40,455 nt of DNA from Symsagittifera roscoffensis (Eukaryota; Xenacoelomorpha; Acoela; Convolutidae). The position numbers were made by a program, and so were the translations under genes. The stretch lies in assembly GCF_963678635.1 (NCBI RefSeq), contig NW_026971559.1:1-40455 (forward strand). Direction: 5' to 3'. Position 1 is the stretch's first letter. Every line of letters starts with the position of its first letter. The notes under the pieces were generated by a model. That model ran no database searches, had not been told where the DNA came from, and worked only from the letters and a program-made list of their open reading frames with translations. Positions 20,942-33,704 of this stretch are shown here, in pieces.

Positions 20942-22802
20942 GTAATTCCAATCGGAGATCGAAGGGTTTAAAGTGCTTCCCAAATGAAAATTTGAAAGCC
21001 GACAAGGCTTATCAAAAATTTGAAGAAAAACCTATTTTTTTCTGAGTTAAATATTGCTGCATGTGATGTTGTTTGTGTGCTAGAAACGCTTACCATTTGT
21101 TTACCAAGGGTTGAGTGGAACCTTATGCTTGAACTATTCCAGCCTGCATGATTGTTTATAATCGAGTAAGAGAGCTCTCAGATTTGTGGTGACTTGAAGA
21201 CATCTGAGTAGTCTCTCGAAAAGGCGACTAGTTCAGTCTTCCTACATCACAGAGTTCCCTAATTTTAACATTCAGGACTAACAACAACCGAAATGATGTT
21301 GGAGAAGATAAATTCACCTAAAATAACTTCAGTGTGGTGATTGGCAGGATCGTCCTGCGTCCCAACAGCTTTTAAACATGGTAAAAAAAGTTTTTAAAAT
21401 GAGAAAATACGCTAGAAGTCAGGAAAAAAGATTTTTTCTTAAGCCATCTCCTCAGGCTATAGCGATGTATTGGAGATAAAAATTCTGTTTCTTGTAAGTT
21501 TTTGGAAACCTGTTTCATGGCACTGTGCCATTTTGATGATGTGGTACTTGGATGGAAGTTCAATGAGGATAATGAGTAAGCTGTCCGGGGATTATGTGCC
21601 GATCGACCAGATTGCATGCTTTTTTTATTAATCAATTGGGAAAAAAGGATGCAATTTATGCCGAAACTAACGTATAGCCAAGAAAACCGAAAAGTGAAGG
21701 ATAAAAAGTAGTCACAAAATTTTTTTTATTTTTTCCAATTGTCGTGCATGACACCTAACGAGCTTTTTTTTTCTCGACAATTGAAATTTGCAAAAATTAG
21801 AACAACAATTTTTGTTCATTATAGCGAGACAATGTAAGCAATCTGATGGACATAAATTATCTTTTACGATCGATTGACAACGAAAGACAAGGAAACTTTC
21901 CACGAATTAACGATTTTGAGTAACATTCGTTTCGAGCTTATTTTACCAATCAAGAAGTGGTGAAAAAGGGGCTTCTTCAAGGAAAACCGAGAATTCTGAA
22001 GGGTCTGTCGTTTGAATTTAGAACTGTCTTCTAACAATGTCTTTTTAGCTTTCTGGACGTGTTGTGATTCTGAAGTAACCAACATCTGATTTCCTTTTCA
22101 CGATATGAGAGCTAGGAGTAAGGATCAACTCGATCCGTCTCCATTAGATAGCGTTTTTTTCTCTACTGAGCAGAAGAAATTGTAGTGTAATAATGACTTA
22201 TAGACTTGTTTTTAGGAGTGAACTCGAGATCTGGGAATACTCAGAACCGGCCATGTAACTAGTTAATATGCATGTTTTGGAGGTCAACCTTTAGACCGTA
22301 ACACGTTATTTGACCCAATCTTTTGAAATACCACTTCAAATTGCTTTGGTAGAGATGGTTAATTGCATGTAAGGCTCACATTTGACGCTAGCCAATCGTT
22401 ATAGAAATTAAAATTTTTTTTATCGTTATTTACTTTGAATGTTGGAAAAAAACTGTGAAAAATTAAGCATGGTTTTGTGTTGTAAGCTTGGTTTCGCCTT
22501 GCCTTTTCTAGTCTTAGCCGAGTTAAAACACTCGAAAGCTTTTTTTGGTACACTATAAAACATTTTAGTTATCTCCATCATTGAGCCAGAAAGCGTATGA
22601 ACAAAGACACAAGAAAAAAATCAGTTTTCAGCTGACAAAACTTGTCAACTAGATGGCAGATTAGCATAAGAAACAATTACCAAAGTTTTGGTAAACACGA
22701 CAGCGCGGCTGAAAATACTTTGACGGATTAAAGGTTTTTATTGCCAAGATTTTTGACAAAAGATTTTTGTTTTTTTTGTAAATCGCGCCGCATATCGTTT
22801 TC
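20942..22802. repeat. Composite-repeat block, copy B2
   Basis: The same block as 12768-14745 but with more substitutions and an internal deletion of roughly 90 bp near 21450. From about 22340 to the end it is near-identical to block A (offset 8058). It is followed directly by a leader. Confidence 0.9.
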
Positions 22803-22822
22803 TAAAATTATTTTTTTTATAT

Positions 22823-23064
22823 ATGAGACCCATGAAAAAAAATAAATCCAAAATTTTTGTAAAGCCCATTTTTGTATGCATAAACTACATCCATCTGGAG
22901 TTTGCAATGATGTTCCATGTATTATAACCGATTTTAATGAATTTTCCAGATTTTCTGCATAAAATTCTAAAATATTTAACTAAAATGATTATAAAACTGA
23001 TTAAAAACCATTAGTACATATTTATGACACAGCGATGGGGTGAGGGGGGGTGGGTTTGTGGGTT
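22823..23064 (+). repeat. Composite-repeat leader, copy C
   Basis: An uninterrupted leader, almost the same as 14765-15004, leading into array C. Confidence 0.88.
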
Positions 23065-26000
23065 TCATCCCTGCAGGGGTCCATGGGTATAGATGATCCC
23101 CAGTGATCCTTCTGTATGCCAAGTGATCGTAATGTCTAAACTGCATGCCAATTTTTTCACATTATTTTTTTCAACATTACGAGGCGAAACTGGGCACTGG
23201 ATAGGCGCAAATGTTTTTGTCTGTATATTCTTGGATTCAGGAGACAAGTCTCCAATCATGTTAAATGCTTGTCGGAACGTTTAAAGGAAATAAAAAGAAC
23301 AAAATAATAAAGGGAGCTATTTATCCCTATTTATATTTAATGATCCCTAGGTATAGCCAATGATCCCTACGCTTTAACGTGATTCCATTGAAAATTTCAT
23401 TGACTTGAAATGATTTATGACTGTGAATTCTTATGTATAACCTATAAAGCCAATAAAAAACTAAAGATCTTGTACAATTAAAATAACTATTGCTATTTAA
23501 TGATCCCTATATATGACAAATGATCCCTGTAATTAACCAAAAATCCCTGCGTACAAATAAGGATCCCTCCGTAGAAATGATTATCTCTAAGTAAAGCCAA
23601 TGATCCATATGCATATTTAGTGGTCCCTAAGTACAATGTATGAACACTATGTACAACAAATGACCCATGTGAATAACTAATGATCCCTATGATCAACTAA
23701 TGATCCTTACGAAGTAAAAAAAACCCATATGTACAGCTAACGAATCCTAGCTTTAATTATTGATCACTAAAAAAAAAGACTATGCATAACTTATGATCCC
23801 TATTGATACCAAATTACTCCTATGATTATAAACATTATACTATAAATAATGTATAATCTCTACGAAATTTACGTGATCTCTTAGTAAAGCTAAGAATCAT
23901 AGTGTATAATGAATAATCGTTATGCATAAACAATGATCTCAACTTACAAAAACTCAACTTATAAATAACTATTGATCCCTATATATAACTAACAATGGCC
24001 ATGATTTTCCCATGATTCTAAACGTTAACTAATGATCCTTACGTCTGAACAAAGATCTCTGAGTACTTAGATAGATATTGATCCTTAGATATAATTAATG
24101 GTCCCTAATTATAGGCATTGGCGCAGTATAGAGCTGACGATCCCTATCTATATCCAATGATCCCTATGTATAACGAAGGATCACTACGTTAAATGATGAT
24201 CCTTAGGTGTAAGCAAAGATTCATATGCATTTAAGTGATCTCTATGTCTTCGCAATCGTGTATGACTAATGTCCCTATGTATAATATAATAACACTGTGT
24301 ATAACAAGTAACAAGTGACCTCCATTTATAATCAATGACTCATATGTATAATTAATGATCCTAAGAATGAGTAAAAACAATGATCCCGACGTATAAATGA
24401 TGATTCCTATCAATAGCCAATGATACATATGCATATTTTGTGAGCACTATAACTTCTCAATGATGTATCACTGAAGATCTCTATGTGTTACGTATAAAAA
24501 CTATGTATAACAAATGAGCCTTGTGCTTAACAAAAGCATTACATATGTTTAACTAATAATCCTTACTTATAAGTAAAGATCCTTATGTACAACTAACAAA
24601 TCCTACGCGTAAAAAAATTTTTTAACCAAGATTACTATGCAAAACTAATATTCCATATCTATGACCAATTATCTCTATGTATAGCCAATGACCTCATTTA
24701 AACCTAATAATCCCTAGGATTATCCAAACAAAACTACGTATAAGGCATTATCTGTGCATAATACCAAAGATCCCCGTGTATAGCTTAGGATCACAAAGTA
24801 TAGCTAAGATTCCCTATGCAAGAACGATGATCCCTAGTGTGAATAAAGTTCCTGTGATTGTCTACTGATCACTTTATATATAACTAATTATGCCTATGGT
24901 CATCTAAACAGTACTATGTAGAACGTATACGCTCTGTGTAATACCAATGATCCCAGTATTTTGCCAATGATCGAAATGTATAAAGTAGAATCCCTAAGCT
25001 TGAACAATGATCCCTTTGTATGAATGAAAATCCTATTAATAACTACTGGTTCCTAAGTATAACTAATCATGCGTATGATTATCTAAACAATACTATGTAA
25101 AACGTATAATCTCTGTGTATTACCAATGACCTATGTTTATAACTAAAGATCACAATGTATAAATAGGAAACCGTCTGCATGAACAAGTATCTCTATAAAT
25201 GATTAAGAATCCTAAAAAAAACCAAGTATTCCTATGTATAACTAATCATGCCCATGACTACCTCAAGATCCCTATGAATAACTAATGATCCCTACGTCTG
25301 AATGATGATCCTTGAGTACTACTAGTGATCTCTTAGTATCAAAACGTATCCATACTTATAAGCAACGAACCCAGTGTAGAGCTGATGATCCCTATGTATG
25401 ACCAAAAAACTCATCCGTACGACTATCAAACAATAATATGTATAAGGTACATTTTATGTGTAATACCAATGATTCCTGTGTATAGCTTAGGATCACAATG
25501 TATAACTAGGAATCCCCATGCATGAATAATTATCCCTATGTGTGAATATAACCTACTGATACCTATATATAACTAATCATGTTTATGATCATATAAACAG
25601 TACTATGTATAACAAATAATCTCATTGTAGTACTAATGATCTCTGTATTTGCTAAGAATCACAATGTAGAATAGAGAATCCGTCTGCTCGAACAAAGACC
25701 CCTATATATGATTAGAAACCCTATAAAAACTAATTATCCCTATGTTAAACTAATAATCCTTACTTCTGATTAATGATCCCTGAACGCTACTTAAGATCTT
25801 TACGAAAAATTAATGGTCGATAGTTATAAGCATTGAACCCAGTGTGGAGCTGATGATCCCTATGTATATCCAATGATCCCTATGTTCAAGCAAGGATCCC
25901 TATGTACAACCAATGATCCCTACGTTAAACGATGATCTCCATTTATAATCAGGGATCCCTCTGCCTACTTAGTGATTTTATGTCTTCCCAATGGTGTATG

Positions 26001-26843
26001 ACTAGAGATCTCTATGTTTATTATATTATTACTGAGCTTAACAATTGACTCCCATGTATAACCAATCATTTTTTAATTAACTGATGATCCTAACGTGTTA
26101 GTTATGATCCGTGAGTAAAAATATTGATCGATACGTATATTTTTTGATCCATATGTATAACCAATAATCTCTTTGCAAAAGTAAAGATCCCTATCTCTAG
26201 CCAATGATCTCATGAATAATTACTGATCCCTATGTGTTTTTTTGATCCTAGGGATAACCAAAAATCTCTACGTATAACTAATGATCCCTCTGTCTAACCT
26301 TAAATCAATATGTATAACCAATGACCCTTCTATTTAACTGGTCATACTTACCTATAAATAATATTTTCCATAAAACTATTGATCGCTATGTGCAATTAAT
26401 GATCCCTATTTATATCTAGAAAATAATATTGATAATTAATGATGCCTATGTATGACCAAAGATCTCAAAGTAAATCCACTGATCACTATGCATACCTAAT
26501 AATCCCTATGTCAACCAAAAAGCCCTTATGTAAAACTTAGGATCCCAGTAGAAATATTGATCACTATGCATAACCAATGATCACTATGAATAAATAATAA
26601 TCCTTATGCATAACTAATGAACCCGATATACAACCAATGATCGCTATGTGTATCTATTGATCCCTGCATATAGCCAATGATCCCCATGTATAACTAACTA
26701 GTCCTGTCTATACCAAAAGATACCTATGTTCAACTTAGGATCCTTTTGTAGAACTAATGGTTCCTGTGTGCAGCTATTGATCCTAATGTATAACTAAAAA
26801 TCGCGCTGTATAACCAATGATTCCTTTGTTTAACTAATAATCA
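23065..26843 (+). repeat. 20-bp degenerate satellite array C
   Basis: The longest array. From the start to about 25220 it is near-identical to array A (offset ~13024), then it continues with ~690 bp that array A lacks. A further ~390 bp (about 25970-26345) is missing from both A and B, where 'tctgcctac' joins directly to 'ctataaaaaatg'. Confidence 0.92.
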
Positions 26844-28790
26844 GTATAATTCCAATCGGAGCTCGAAGTGTTTAGAATGCTTCCAAAATGGAAATTTAAA
26901 AACCGATAAGGCTCATCGAAAATTTGAAGAAAAACCAATTTTTTTCTGTTTAATTATTGCTGCATATGATCTTGTTTGTGTGCTAAGAAACACTTAGCAT
27001 TTTTTTACCAAGGAATTAGTGGAACATTATACTTGAACTCTTCCAGCCTGCATGATTGCTTATAATCGAGTAAGAGAGCTCATATTTTTGTGGTGACTTG
27101 AAGACATCTGCGTAGTCTCTCGAAAAGGGCGACTAGTTCAGTCTTCCTACATCACAGAGTTCCCTTATTTTAACATTCAGGACTAACAACAAGGAAATGA
27201 TGTTGGAGAGGATAAATTAATCTAAAATAACTTCAATGTGTTGATTGGCAGGATCGTCCTGCGTCCCAACAGCTTTTAAACATGGTAAAAAAATTTTAAA
27301 ATGAGAAAAGACGCTAGAAGTCATGAAAAAAAAAGATTTTTTCATAAGCCATCTCCTCATGGTGCAGAATGCTGGTGAGAAATTTAGGAGGCTATAGCGA
27401 TGTGTTGTGATGCCACCTAAAGCACACAATGAGTTGACATATTGGAAATTCTTTTTCTTGTAAGTTTTTGGAAAATCTGTTTCATGCACTGTGCCATTCT
27501 GATGATGTGGTACTTGGATGGAAGTTCAATGAGGATAATGAGTAAGCTGTCCGGGGATTATGTGCCGATCGACCAGATTGCATGCTTTTTTTATTAATCA
27601 ATTGGGAAAAAAGGATGCAATTTATGCCGAAACTAGCGAATAGGAATGGTATAGCCAAGAAAACCGAAAAGTGAAGGATAAAAAGTAGTCACAAAATTTT
27701 TTTTATTTTTTCCAATTGTCGTGCATGACACCTAACGAGCTTTTTTTTTCTCGACAATTGAAATTTGCAAAAATTAGAACAACAATTTTTGTTCATTATA
27801 GCGAGACAATGTAAGCAATCTGATGGACATAAATTATCTTTTACGATCGATTGACAACGAAAGACAAGGAAACTTTCCACGAATTAACGATTTTGAGTAA
27901 CATTCGTTTCGAGCTTATTTTACCAATCAAGAAGTGGTGAAAAAGGGGCTTCTTCAAGGAAAACCGAAAATTCTGAAGGGTCTGTCGTTTGAATTTAGAA
28001 CTGTCTTAAATTTAGCTTTCTGGTCATGTTGTGAATTTGAAGTAACCAACATCTGATTTTCTTTTCACGATATGAGAGCTAGGAGTAGGGTTAAACTCAA
28101 TCCATCTCCATTAGATAGTATATTTTTCTCTACTGAGCAGAAGAAATTGTAGTGTAATAATGACTTATAGACTTGTTTTTAGGAGTGAACTCGAGATCTG
28201 GGAATGTTCAGAACCGGCCATGTAACTAGTTAAGTTGCATGTGTTGGAGGTCAACCTTTAGACCGTAACATGTTATTTGACCCAATCTTTTGAAATACCA
28301 CTTCAAATTGCTTTGGTAGAGAATGTTAAATGCATGTAAGGCTCACATTTGACGCTAGCCAATCGTTATAAAAATTAATTTTTTTTATCGTTATTTACTT
28401 TGAATGTTGAAAAAAAAACTGTGAAAAATAAGCCGGGTTGATTTTGGTGGTTTTGTGTTGTAAGCTTGGTTTCGTCTTGTCTTTTCTAGGTTTAGCCAAA
28501 ATAAAACATCCAAGGGCTATTTGTGGTATACTTTAGAACATTTTGGCCATCTCCATCATTGAGCCAGAACAAAGACACAAGAAAAAAAATCAGTTTTCAG
28601 CTGACAAAACTTGTCAACTAGATGGCAGATTAGTATAAAAAACTTTACCAAAATTTTTGTAAACACGACAGCACTGCTGAAAATACTTTGCATGACGGAT
28701 TAAAGGTTTTTATTACCAAGATCTTTGACAACAGGGTCGAGGAACCCGACGTTAGAAAAAATTTTGTAAATCGCGCCGCATATCGTTTTC
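26844..28790. repeat. Composite-repeat block, copy C
   Basis: The same block, closest to B2 in its centre (frame 27689-27880 is identical to 21712-21903) and to B1 at its end. It runs into a CpG array. The 27217-27489 frame has no independent support. Confidence 0.9.
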
Positions 28791-29385
28791 AGACTGGATT
28801 TGGCAGTCGCACCGCGGGCTTAAGTCGCGCCGTCACTTTTTTCAAGTCGCGGCATCAGTCTTTTTTTAAGTCGCGCTGCTTAAATCTTTGCTTAAGCTTA
28901 AGTCGCGCCGTCAGTCTCTCCTTTAGTCGCCCCGCTGAAATCTTTTCTTGAGTTGCGGCGCGACATACGAAAAGACTTAAGCTGCGCGACTTAAGAAAAG
29001 ACTTAAGAGACTCGACTTCAGAAAAGACCGACGCCGCGACTTAAGATAACTCAGACAGCGCGACTTAAAATGAGACCAACAGCGCGACTCAAGAAAAGTC
29101 GTATCGTATTTTGCTCAGTCGCACATGTCGCGGCGGTTTATTCTCAGTCGCGCCGGTCGAGTTTTGAAAATTTTCAGTCGCGCCGGTCGCGCGATTACCT
29201 TAGGTCGCGCCGGTTGCGCCATTACCTTAGGTCGCGCCAATCCGGGCGGTTTGTTGAGTCGCGCTGGTCGCGCCAACCTTCAATTGCCAAGTTTCGGTCG
29301 CGCCGGTCTGGAACTGCCAATTTAAAGTCACGCCGGTCTGGAATTGCCAAGTTTGGGTCGCGCCGGTTTTTTCTTAGATGCGGTC
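28791..29385 (+). repeat. CpG-dense ~30-bp array with internal orientation flip, copy C
   Basis: Same organisation as 20274-20835: forward units, a reversed middle (about 28955-29100) and forward units again. The last part (from about 29130) is also the outer end of the left palindrome arm and recurs inverted at 36945-37195. Confidence 0.88.
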
Positions 29386-29387
29386 TT

Positions 29388-29690
29388 ATATTTGAACTAT
29401 TCCAGCCAGCATGATTGTTTATAATCGAGTAAGAGAGCTCAAATTTTTGGTGGTGACTTGAAGACCCCTGAGTAGTCTTTTGAGAAGGGCGACTAGTTCA
29501 GTCACCTACATCACAGAGTTACCTAATTTTAACATTCAGGACTAACAACAACTGAAATGATGTTGGAGAGGATAAATTAACCTAAAATAACTTCAGTGTG
29601 TTGATTGGCAGTATCGTCTTGCAACCGAACAGCTTTTAAACATGAGAAAAATCAAAATGAGAATAGACGCTAGAAGTAATCAAACTTATA
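29388..29690. repeat. Block fragment at edge of polymerase element
   Basis: The interior of the composite block (corresponding to 27033-27320) stops at gacgctagaagt, where the polymerase-bearing sequence begins. It recurs inverted at 36650-36940. Confidence 0.85.
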
Positions 29691-30183
29691 TTCGTAATTT
29701 GTCATTCCCTTGCAAAACTAGTTGTAGAGATTGATGCTTTTCAGTTAGATCTAATCTCAATATTTCATGGGGTACACACATAATTTTTCTAATACTGATT
29801 TTGCTTCCATCTTAGTGCTTCTATCTGAAAAGAAGCTGCGAATGAGAATAGAATCAATGATTGAGTCAGAAAGACCTTCGATAACCTGAATGGTATTCTT
29901 TTGACGAAAAAATGGAAGTGTTGGAGCATGAAGTGGGTTTTATTGAAAATGACATATAAGTTGATGTGCCTAAGTATTTCCTAAGAATCCAGAAAAATTA
30001 GCTGATTGGTTTGAAACTGCATTTAGAGCAGTACGCTTGTTCTCTGCCAGATTGAAAGAAGTCATTAAAAAGTAAACATCTCTTAAAGATTTGGATGTAC
30101 AGTTTGTCAAAATAACGCAGTTTGTGGGATGAGAACAAAATTTGACTCATTTTTAAAAACTTATAAGCAAGTGAATTAGAATG
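29691..30183 (+). other. Start of polymerase element; no readable frame
   Basis: A ~115-bp word (aatcaaacttatattcgtaa...) at 29680-29795 recurs at 30581-30700 in this arm and in both places of the other arm. The rest probably includes a degenerated N-terminal polymerase region, but too many stops prevent a firm reading. Confidence 0.4.
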
Positions 30184-31995
30184 ATTTTTCCCGACGAATG
30201 GTTTGGCAGTCCAGATAAGCTCGACTTAACAAAAATGCCAGGATATGAAAAATATTTGCCATAAAATAAGAAACAACTCAAAAAATATTTCAAAGAATAC
30301 CAAAAAGCAGTAAATGGATGATTTGATCATCGAAATGCGTAGAAAAAGCTATGAAATTAATCAGGTTCACCAACAGGATTTAAACAGTTCCCTTTTTTGA
30401 AAAGCATATGGAACAACAAAGTGAGGATTTAGATACCAAAATATTGGTTACTTTTACATAACATTGCCAATTTCATTTATCAAACTGCGATGTTGTTAAT
30501 CAAACTGCGATGTTGATAATCGGGCTGTTCGCAAAAATTTGCAACAAAACCAGTCCATCAATAGTTTCTACGTGAAAAGTAATCGATCAAACTTATTTTC
30601 GTAATTTGTCAATCCCTTGCAAAACTAGTTGCAGAGATTGATGCTTTTCAACTAGATCTAATCTCAATTTGTCATAGGGTGCATACATAATTTTTCTCAA
30701 AAGGGAGTATGACTCCAAAAACGAAAGATTCCAGGCTGGAACAAACAAAAAAAAGATTTCGAGAACCTAATTTTCTCAAAAATACACTGTGAAATGGAGT
30801 TTTTTACACAAACAGCAAGCATAAAATTAAATGTTTCAGTATTATTGGTTAAAACAATCATTATAAAACAGTATTTGAAGCTATGCATTGCTACCATCAC
30901 TGCGGCTCCTCTCTTAAGAGCCGTCCGTTTTTGTCGGATAAAGATACTGAAACGAGCAAAAAAAGAGACAAAGAAACGGATGAGTCAAGACAAAATTGTT
31001 TAAAATAAAAAGGCTACAAATTTTGGGAAATGAGGGGTTGTGAGTAGTGGGAACGGACTATTTTTCCGATCAAAAGACCTCTCTTTTTTGATTCTTTACT
31101 TGCAAACATAAAAATTGGATCCCTTTCTGGCTTGATTCAAGGTGTTTTGATAGTTGCCGATGAGTTGAACTGCAAAAAAGCACGATCATCACTCTTCTTT
31201 TTAACCTCTATCTAGTACTTGGGCTTCAGTGTACAAATTTTTTTCGGTTCATTCAGTTCACACCTAGTTCAACGTGTTCACTCTTTGTTCACCTAATTCA
31301 CATTGTTCCATCTGTTCTTGATGCTCGAAGAGAAAGAAACAAGAATCTACCCTCTGGAGTTGTTGCTGAGATCATCAAGATTCTGGGTAACAGCTCCTAT
31401 GGTTGTCAAATTTTTGAAGGATCGCCACACCCAATCACTCATTACTCCGGCTATGATAAGACTCACAGAGCAGAAAAACAATAATTTTTCCAAGCAATCA
31501 TAGATAGTAAAAAGGCTCAAAAGAGATGGAACTTTTTGAAAACAACCAGTGAATACAAGGAACATTTTTTTCAGGTTTTTTAACCTTCAAAAGGCCAAAC
31601 TCAAACTGCTGGAGTTGTACCACACTTTTTTGCATAAGCAATGCCATGTAAACACATTCGACAAACTGAAGACGGATACGGAAAGAGTTTTTAAGGGACT
31701 GTATATTAACCTGAGAAGAAAATTCAAACGGCTTCAAAACCGTAGAAATGATCCTATAAAGAATTTTAGCCGATGCAAAGTGGAACCTTTTCCCGTGTGC
31801 CTGCAGGAGTTATTTTTCCCGCGCACAAGTTGCGCTATTCCTAAAAAGCATGATAAGAATGAGCCCGGAGTTTCTGATGTAGGATTTTGCTGTATTGAAA
31901 TATTTCTTAATGCAGCAAGACGTAATACTGCTGTAAGAAGAGGATTGACAGATTCAAATTGGTTGACAAAACAATCAACAAATGAACATTGATAT
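30184..31995 (+). pseudogene. Broken protein-primed-type family B DNA polymerase (left arm)
   Basis: Family B polymerases of Polinton/adinto-like elements replicate the element's linear DNA. Visible in order: IFPDEWFGSPDKLDLTKMPG (30184 on) with in-frame stops after it; SPTGFKQF and IWNNK (to ~30430); an unrelated ~120-bp replacement; FYVKS (about 30560); a degenerate middle; motif B-like IIKILGNSSYG (31371-31403); YDKTHRAEK; then an open 147-codon frame (31549-31992) with KAKLKLLELYHTF, DTE at 31675-31683 in place of the catalytic DTD, FFPRTSC and KKHDKNEPG. Many stops and frame changes make it a pseudogene. The C-terminal part after KKHDKNEPG is reduced. The family is recognised from these spaced motifs and I am fairly sure of it; the exact element class (Polinton versus adintovirus) is inferred. 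Its counterpart is on the minus strand at 34205-36144. Confidence 0.75.
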
Positions 31996-32513
31996 TGGCA
32001 TTGGAAAAGTTTCAAATACAACAAAGATCGCGAAGTACCTATTAATTTGAAGTCAACAAATTGAGGATTCGAATACATTATAAAACTAGCGAGCCGTATG
32101 CACAATTGAAAAAGAACTCAGTAAAGTTTCTCCAAGGCAGTGGTTTAATTGTTTTTATATTGTTACATATCTTTAAAAAAATTAACAATATTTTTCCAAA
32201 CTCATTTTTTTTATCATTGAAATTTTAGCATAAATTCAGAAATGTTCAACCTAAATTCAGTTATTTAGAACACTATCAAAATTAATCGTAATAAGACTTT
32301 CAAACGTTGGTCGGGAGAATCTTACACTTTGATAAACTGTTCTGTTCGGTCGTTAAACATTTTAAAGTTTACCAATTATCATCTCAATTAATGTGTTTGA
32401 AAACACAACACAACCTATTATTTATCCGAACACACTGAAAAAAGGGAGTTATGGCTCAATTTTGAACAATCCTTGCGTATGTAGAATTAATCTATAAAAT
32501 ATAATTTACAGAA

Positions 32514-33007
32514 TTTGATCCACCAATCAGAAGATTCCGGACTTTTCAAGCTTCTTCACAATATATCATTCAAGTTTCTTGTACAGACATGGTTTGTTTA
32601 GAAAAGTTGACTAGCCAAAACAGTGAAATCAAATTTTTATTGGTCGCTGTTGACTTTTTCCCCGTACTTTTCTGAGTTCAAACAAAAAAAAAGAATGTCA
32701 AAGAAACTTTGTAAGCTTTCAAAAACTGATTTCTTGGAATAACACTCCCAAAAAGTGTTCGTTGATAAACCAACAGCACATGGAGGACCTCTCAACATTT
32801 TTCGTGAGAAGAACTATGTTGAAGTTTGTTCAACGAAGAGTGAGACAAAAGCAGTAAATGTAGAGAGAGCAATCCAGTCTATAAAACATATATTGAAGAT
32901 CATGATAAACAAGTTATTCTTAGGTTGCAACAACTTGTTTGTACATCGAATTGTCATAATTTTGTTGATTGAAGAACTTCCAAATTTTACTCAAAACAAT
33001 TTTTTTT
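32514..33007 (+). pseudogene. Broken DDE integrase, copy 1 (palindrome spacer)
   Basis: Retroviral-type integrases insert Polinton-like DNA into the host. A first frame holds DPPIRRF and then CTDMVCLEKLTSQN, with the first catalytic Asp at 32586-32588, followed by a KFLLVAVDFF strand and a stop at 32673. After several stops and a frame change, VFVDKP gives the second Asp (32764-32766), and KSETKAVNVERAIQSIK gives the catalytic Glu (32863-32865), with 32 residues between them. All three DDE positions are therefore present, but no single frame encodes the enzyme. The N-terminal zinc-binding part is cut off at the palindrome boundary (32493). A diverged second copy starts at 39612. It lies on the same strand as the left-arm polymerase. 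Confidence 0.7.
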
Positions 33008-33704
33008 AAATCACTTTTGTAAGCAAAAAAAATTGTATACTACACCAATTATTCCAAATTCAAAATGAGGAAAAGAGTAAAAAATTTGAGAAAAAATCCG
33101 TTTCAAAAAGTTTGCAAGTTTTATTTTACAGATAAAATCTTTGAAACATCTTCAATGCCATCAAAAAACCACCAACATAAATCATCAAAGATCTGGAGAA
33201 TGAAGAATTTCTGGGCAATTTTTTTGAAAAAAAAAAGAGTACAGGAAAAGTTTGACTGGGAAGCGATTTTTTCAAAAATATCTTACCTTCCATTGTACCG
33301 AAATAGCCGTTCCTTTACCTGAGGATAAGTCAGTGTCAATATATCAAAGTTGTAATTTAGGTCATTTTTTGTTTATGATTTACAGCAAAACCAGCGATTG
33401 GTTCTAATGAGCGACTAAGGAACAATTTTACGACATTAAATGAATACATTCCCTTATGATATATAGCGACAATATACGAATTAAAAAACTGAGGAAAATA
33501 ATAATTCCTTATTGCACCGAAAAATAAAATCATTCTAACTACAGGACAGTACATAAATTATAAGTCCTTTAGAATCTGCTTTAAAAACTTTTTTCATACC
33601 ATCAAAACCGAGCTATCAGATACTACAGGTGAAAATTTCTTGTTTTATCTGTAGAAATTACACGAGTTGTTCCCTTGTTCCAAAAGATTACGGTTAATTG
33701 TCTT
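33008..33704. other. Rest of palindrome spacer
   Basis: A plus-strand 85-codon frame (33065-33322, beginning MRKRVKNLRKNPFQKVCKFY) is Lys-rich and follows the integrase. The same DNA recurs after integrase copy 2 (40304 to the window end), so it belongs to the element, perhaps to the integrase C-terminal region. A minus-strand frame at 33357-33554 has no recognisable motif. Confidence 0.45.

Larger units (their letters stand above)
29130..32493 (+). repeat. Left arm of 8-kb palindrome
   Basis: From the CpG array through the block fragment and polymerase pseudogene to attaatct at 32493, this arm is the reverse complement of 33705-37195 with scattered substitutions and indels (about 10% difference by eye, not computed). 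The main structural difference is at 30427-30556, where this arm carries unrelated sequence. Confidence 0.9.

Noticed and set aside
30794-31003. 69-residue plus-strand ORF in the left palindrome arm
   Set aside because: It lies in the degraded middle of the polymerase relic and does not match family motifs; the equivalent in the other arm is a different frame (35234-35425, minus).
31734-32105. 123-residue minus-strand frame opposite the polymerase motifs
   Set aside because: It is antisense to the frame carrying FFPRTSC and KKHDKNEPG, which has clear family motifs; the antisense frame is a shadow.
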